From positions 1 to 9,339 of the forward strand of contig CAMLCX010000167.1 of the NCBI GenBank assembly GCA_946478635.1: a stretch of 9,339 nt of DNA, in the 5' to 3' direction. The notes under the pieces are model-generated. The model searched no databases and was not told the DNA's origin. It saw only the letters and a program-made list of their open reading frames with translations. The position numbers and the translations under genes were made by a program. Origin of the DNA: an uncultured Pseudomonadota bacterium. Its GTDB lineage: Bacteria; Desulfobacterota_B; Binatia; UBA9968. Below, piece after piece: positions 6,233 to 9,339 of this stretch (positions are counted from its first letter, which is position 1; each line of letters opens with the position of its first letter).

Positions 6233-6450
6233 CCTTCCCCCTTCGACGGGGGAAGGCTAGGATGGGGTGCAAGAAAAAAATCAAAATCACCCCCACCTTC
6301 ATTCTCCCAACCCCATCAGCAACGGCTCCACTGAACCCCGCAAACCGAGCTCCTGTAGCCCGGATGGAGCAAAACGTAATCCGGGTTCCGTGGACGAGGG
6401 GCGTACCTCCTTCGAGCCCTCATCCTAGCCTTCTCCCCAGCGGGAGAAGG
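6233..6450. repeat. Composite palindromic repeat block (REP/MITE-like) with inverted ends
   Basis: This block fills most of the 349-base gap between MmgE/PrpD and nitroreductase. The left end is a hairpin, CCTTCCCCC (6233-6241) with GGGGGAAGG (6248-6256). The right end is a hairpin, CCTTCTCCC (6429-6437) with GGGAGAAGG (6442-6450). The two ends are inverted copies, sharing GAAGGCTAGGATG at 6252-6264 and its reverse complement at 6421-6433. The layout resembles a small non-autonomous mobile element or paired REP sequences. No open frame within it looks real. Confidence 0.7.
6359..6385. repeat. CCCGGAT...ATCCGGG intergenic repeat element
   Basis: A perfect 7-base stem, CCCGGAT (6359-6365) and ATCCGGG (6379-6385), has a 13-base loop and is preceded by TGTAG. 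From memory, TGTAGCCCGGATG...GTAATCCGGG sequences recur between genes in many proteobacterial genomes. It is nested inside the larger repeat block, so two repeat families appear stacked here. Confidence 0.6.
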
Positions 6451-6466
6451 AATCACAGCAGCGTCG

Positions 6467-7840
6467 CTAGTCAGAAATGCTAAGCGCGTCTAGCAACGGC
6501 ACGACCGAGTCACACTCGTCCAGCGACTCTACTGCGGCAATGACCGACCGCGCTTTGTCTTCCCCAAGTACCGGTGCTGCTAACGACAAAAACTTTTCCT
6601 CGACTTCTTCATGGCTCATCGGATTACCACACTCGCCCTTTGGGATGATCACTTCGTGCGTGAAGGACGAGCCCGCAACTTTCAGCGTAACCCGTCCCGG
6701 CCAATATTTCGGGAAATGCCGATCGAGATCGCCAGCGGCGCTCACCCTCGCCTTTTGCATCAGGCTTCGCACTTGATTGCTGTGAAGCCACTCAGCGTCG
6801 AATGAAGCGAGGTCGATTTTTCCTCTCAACGCCGTTACCGCCATGACATATTGACCGCTGCCCACTGTGGCGGCGTGACTCGCGGTGATCGTCGGGCGAT
6901 TCACCATAGCGGCATTGGCGGTCGGAACGGCGAGCTCGATCGCTTCGATCGCCTCGGGTGATATCGAGTGTCGGCGCAGCAGCGTGAGCAGCGCTTCGAC
7001 GCCGGCGTGAAGCTGGCGCGCGCAGGGGTATGGTTTGAATGCGACGTCGGGCAGATGGAACCGCCCCGTGTCCTGCAAATACTCCCAGCGCGGTTCATCG
7101 CAGAGTGTACGGCAAAAACCGCGCGGATCCTCCAGAGCGCGTTTGGGGCCCGTGAATCCTTTCTCTGCAGCGAGCAGGGCAAGCACACCGTTCTGCGCCG
7201 CGTGACCAAAGGCCAAGTGGCGCGCGGTCGCGCCTTCGTTTCCGCCGGTAATCATCCCGCCGGCGTGAAGGGACGCGATGCCCAGCGCATTGACCGTCTG
7301 CTCCACCGATCTGTTCAAAAACTTGGCGCCCGCGGCGACGATGCCAAACGCGGCGCAAATCGTGCTGGGCCACCAGCCGCGCGCGAAAAGTTTCGGCGCG
7401 TCGATGCAGAGTCCCACGCGCGCGATGGTTTCGTAACCGACGACAGCAGCTTCGAGAAATCTCCGGCCGGTTCCGTCATATTTTTCCGCGGTGGCAATCA
7501 GGGCAGGAATGATCATTGCGCCGATGCAGGTTCCGGCGCCGCCGTGGATATCATCCATCTCGCCGCAATGCGCTGCAACCGACATGGCTTGAACGGCATC
7601 GAGGTACGAAGCCCGCTGCCCGGTTCCAAAAAGCGTCGATGTCGAAACGGAACTACCACCGGTCACGCCGGCAAGCTCGTAAGCCAATCTCCCCGGTTCC
7701 AGACGCGAACCAGCGAGCAAGCAGCCCAAGGAATCGAGGATGTGAAGCTTGGCGGCGTCGATGATGTTAGGTGGAATCCGATCGTATCCGAGAGTCTCAC
7801 AATAATTTGCAAGGTTCTCGCTAAAAGTTTCGTTAGACAT
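6467..7840 (-). CDS. MmgE/PrpD family protein
   Basis: A 457-residue member of the MmgE/PrpD superfamily, which includes 2-methylcitrate dehydratase, cis-aconitate decarboxylase and iminodisuccinate epimerase. The length is normal and the protein looks complete. Signature parts are DAAKLHILDSLGCLLAGS (28-45), the conserved acidic/His cluster H91-C-G-E-M-D-D-I-H99, the all-alpha middle with LHAGGM (191-196), and KPYPCARQLH (269-278), which contributes the basic and His residues of the active site. The C-terminal domain ends with the typical NPMSHEEVEEKF segment. The exact reaction cannot be assigned: the superfamily covers dehydration, decarboxylation and epimerisation of polycarboxylates. No prpB or prpC is beside it, so the methylcitrate cycle is not supported. 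The ribosome site at the ATG is weak; a hairpin repeat begins 15 bases upstream. Confidence 0.92.
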   Translation of the reverse strand: MSNETFSENLANYCETLGYDRIPPNIIDAAKLHILDSLGCLLAGSRLEPGRLAYELAGVTGGSSVSTSTLFGTGQRASYLDAVQAMSVAAHCGEMDDIHGGAGTCIGAMIIPALIATAEKYDGTGRRFLEAAVVGYETIARVGLCIDAPKLFARGWWPSTICAAFGIVAAGAKFLNRSVEQTVNALGIASLHAGGMITGGNEGATARHLAFGHAAQNGVLALLAAEKGFTGPKRALEDPRGFCRTLCDEPRWEYLQDTGRFHLPDVAFKPYPCARQLHAGVEALLTLLRRHSISPEAIEAIELAVPTANAAMVNRPTITASHAATVGSGQYVMAVTALRGKIDLASFDAEWLHSNQVRSLMQKARVSAAGDLDRHFPKYWPGRVTLKVAGSSFTHEVIIPKGECGNPMSHEEVEEKFLSLAAPVLGEDKARSVIAAVESLDECDSVVPLLDALSISD

Positions 7841-7855
7841 TATTCCGCGCGGGTT

Positions 7856-7943
7856 CCTTCTCCCACCGGGAGAAGGTTAGGATGAGGGTCGCTTTCGAAT
7901 TTTACCCTCACCCTTCCCTCTCCCGCGAGCGGGCGAGGGTGGG
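7856..7943. repeat. Composite palindromic repeat between hydantoinase A and MmgE/PrpD
   Basis: The left part is a hairpin, CCTTCTCCC (7856-7864) with GGGAGAAGG (7868-7876), followed by TTAGGATGAGGGT. TGAGGGT (7883-7889) can pair with ACCCTCA (7904-7910). The right part contains an imperfect stem, CCCTC-T-CCCGC (7916-7926) with GCGGG-C-GAGGG (7929-7939). It belongs to the same repeat family as the block at 6233-6450. It could act as a terminator or transcript stabiliser after hydantoinase A, and lies within the leader of MmgE/PrpD if the genes are cotranscribed. Confidence 0.65.
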
Positions 7944-7962
7944 AAAGAACGCAAGCCACTTA

Positions 7963-7980
7963 ATTGGAACGATTGGAAGT
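7963..7980. repeat. Two tandem 9-base units (ATTGGAACG, ATTGGAAGT)
   Basis: ATTGGAACG at 7963-7971 is followed directly by ATTGGAAGT at 7972-7980 (7 of 9 identical), ending 10 bases from the hydantoinase A stop codon. It has the same unit length as the CGCAAA array at 5284-5310 but a different sequence. Confidence 0.4.
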
Positions 7981-7990
7981 CCACGTTCGA

Positions 7991-9339
7991 TTATCCACTC
8001 GCCACGTCGATGACCAGATGGCCGAACTCGTTCACCTGCATCCGATCTCCCGGATAGACAAGAATGGTCGCGCCCACTTCTTCGATCACCGCCGGACCTT
8101 CGAGCGTGTCCCCGGATTTGAAACCGCTGCGCAGATAGATCGGACAGTCCGCCGGTTTGTCCTCGAAGACCACCGGCCGCCGGCCGCGGACACCGCTATC
8201 TTCTTCGCGCGACGCCGCGGCCAACGGCAAATTATTTTCAGTTCTGCCCAGGGCGGATAGACGCAGGTTAACCATCATCACCGGTTCTTTAGGCGCCGAG
8301 TGTCCGTAGTGCTCCTGATGGAGCTGATCGAAGCGCGAGCGAATCGCGCTGAAATCCGTCACCGAGCGGAGATCCTCCGTGATCGGCACCGGTAACGTGT
8401 ACTCCTGGCCGCGGTAGCGCATGTCGAGGAAGCGGCGCAGCACGATCTGTTCGGGCGTGCTTCCCTCCTCGGTCAGAGTATCGACCGCGGATCGCTCCAA
8501 CAGCGAGAATGCATCCGCGATCTGCGCGCCGCTGGTTTCCGCCAGCTCGCGAACGAAGGTCTGCACGTAGTCATGCTTGAGATCGGCGAGCAGCATGCCG
8601 AGGGCGGAAAAATGCGCCGGCATGGGCGGAATGATCACGCGCGGCACCGATAGTTCCCGCGCGATCGCCATCGCGTGAAGCGCGCCGCCGCCGCCGCTCG
8701 GCACCAGCACGCAATCCCGCGGGTCATAACCTTTCTCGACGGATACCGCGCGCACTGAAAGCGACATGTTGAAGTCGGCGATGGTGAGAATCCCCAGTGC
8801 CGCTTCTTCCAGATTCAGACCGAGCGGCTTGCCGATTTTTTCGCTGATCGCGTGCGCGGCCTTATCGCGCTGCAAGCGAATGCCGCTGCCGAGAAAATAT
8901 TCCGGATCGATGCGTCCGGCGATGAGATTGGCGTCGGTGACCGTTGGCTCCGTCCCACCCTTGCCGTAACACGCCGGCCCTGGCGCCGCGCCTGCGCTCT
9001 GCGGCCCGACCTTCAAACCGCCCGCCGCGTCGATCCACGCAATGCTGCCGCCGCCGTTGCCGACTTCGACGATATCGACCACCGGCAGCATCATGGGCTG
9101 TCCGGAGACGTAGCCGCCAACGTAATAGCTGCTCGTCACTTCGGGGTGAAAGTCTTTGATCAGGCTCGACTTCGCCGTCGTGCCGCCCATGTCGAAGGAA
9201 ATGATGTGCCGGCAATCGAGCGGTTCGCCCAGACGAGCCGCGGCAATCACCCCCGCCACCGGTCCCGACTCCATCATGGTCACGGGCATTTTCTTCGCCG
9301 TCTCCGACGACATCACGCCGCCGTTGGATTGCATGACGC
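7991..9339 (-). CDS. hyuA: Hydantoinase/oxoprolinase family protein, A subunit (5' end outside window)
   Basis: The C-terminal portion, about 448 residues, of an A-type subunit that is usually about 650-700 residues. It supplies ATP-dependent activation of the cyclic or carbonyl substrate for the B subunit. Counting from the first visible Met: MQSNGG, the phosphate-binding SFDMGGTTAKSSLI (46-59), CYGKGGTEPTVTDANL, PSGGGGALHAMAIARELSVP and PAHFSALGMLLADLKHDY are all hallmark segments. The C-terminal domain ends at GDRMQVNEFGHLVID. MQSNGG is an internal motif in this family and the frame continues to the window edge (the preceding codon is Val), so the true start is upstream. The missing N-terminus is a window effect, not a damaged gene. 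It is probably the partner of the B subunit at 3589-5259 despite the two genes between them; another B gene outside the window is possible. Confidence 0.93.
   Translation of the reverse strand, partial: VMQSNGGVMSSETAKKMPVTMMESGPVAGVIAAARLGEPLDCRHIISFDMGGTTAKSSLIKDFHPEVTSSYYVGGYVSGQPMMLPVVDIVEVGNGGGSIAWIDAAGGLKVGPQSAGAAPGPACYGKGGTEPTVTDANLIAGRIDPEYFLGSGIRLQRDKAAHAISEKIGKPLGLNLEEAALGILTIADFNMSLSVRAVSVEKGYDPRDCVLVPSGGGGALHAMAIARELSVPRVIIPPMPAHFSALGMLLADLKHDYVQTFVRELAETSGAQIADAFSLLERSAVDTLTEEGSTPEQIVLRRFLDMRYRGQEYTLPVPITEDLRSVTDFSAIRSRFDQLHQEHYGHSAPKEPVMMVNLRLSALGRTENNLPLAAASREEDSGVRGRRPVVFEDKPADCPIYLRSGFKSGDTLEGPAVIEEVGATILVYPGDRMQVNEFGHLVIDVASG

Noticed and set aside
6467..7840. Assignment as prpD of the methylcitrate cycle
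   Set aside because: No prpB, prpC or acnD is nearby, and the superfamily includes several other reactions. Only the family name is supported.
6233..7943. CRISPR array suggested by several similar palindromic repeats
   Set aside because: The copies are few, irregularly spaced, in both orientations and separated by a gene. There are no equal-length spacers and no cas genes.

Overview
The window is about 9.3 kb of moderately GC-rich bacterial DNA (not measured). Every gene I can support is on the minus strand, so transcription runs from high to low coordinates. The ECF sigma factor, zinc-finger anti-sigma factor, secreted protease with a Gram-negative-looking signal peptide and Shine-Dalgarno sites fit a Proteobacteria-like or related uncultured soil lineage. 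Hydantoinase, MmgE/PrpD and nitroreductase genes separated by palindromic repeats are common in such genomes (Rokubacteria, Binatota or Tectomicrobia types). This placement is a guess from gene content; no phylogenetic marker gene is present.

Region A (9339 to 3589) is catabolic. In order of transcription it holds the C-terminal two thirds of a hydantoinase/oxoprolinase A subunit (cut by the window edge), an MmgE/PrpD family protein, a nitroreductase-family flavoprotein, and a complete hydantoinase/oxoprolinase B subunit. The A and B subunits normally form one ATP-dependent enzyme and are usually adjacent; here two unrelated genes and repeat-rich spacers lie between them. The spacers contain several CCTTCTCCC/GGGAGAAGG-type hairpins, a CCCGGAT...ATCCGGG element and short 9-mer tandem repeats. 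The hairpins sit about 15 bases from each end of the MmgE/PrpD gene, in inverted orientation.

Region B (3588 to 3202) is non-coding as far as I can see. It carries a good sigma70-like extended -10 promoter pointing at the sigma-factor operon. That promoter lies between the two arms of a perfect 13-base inverted repeat.

Region C (3201 to 92) is a regulatory module: ECF sigma factor, membrane-spanning zinc-finger anti-sigma factor overlapping it by 4 bases, and after 66 bases a secreted S8 (subtilisin-like) serine peptidase with an intact catalytic triad. By eye, the part of the anti-sigma factor outside the membrane has the same beta-alpha-beta-alpha-beta pattern as the peptidase propeptide. 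The protease also has an unusual N-terminal half, with two Gly/Ala hydrophobic segments around an Arg/Gly-rich loop. A cell-surface sensing circuit in which the protease or its propeptide engages the anti-sigma factor is the most interesting hypothesis in the window. A strong hairpin at 30-53 probably ends this operon.
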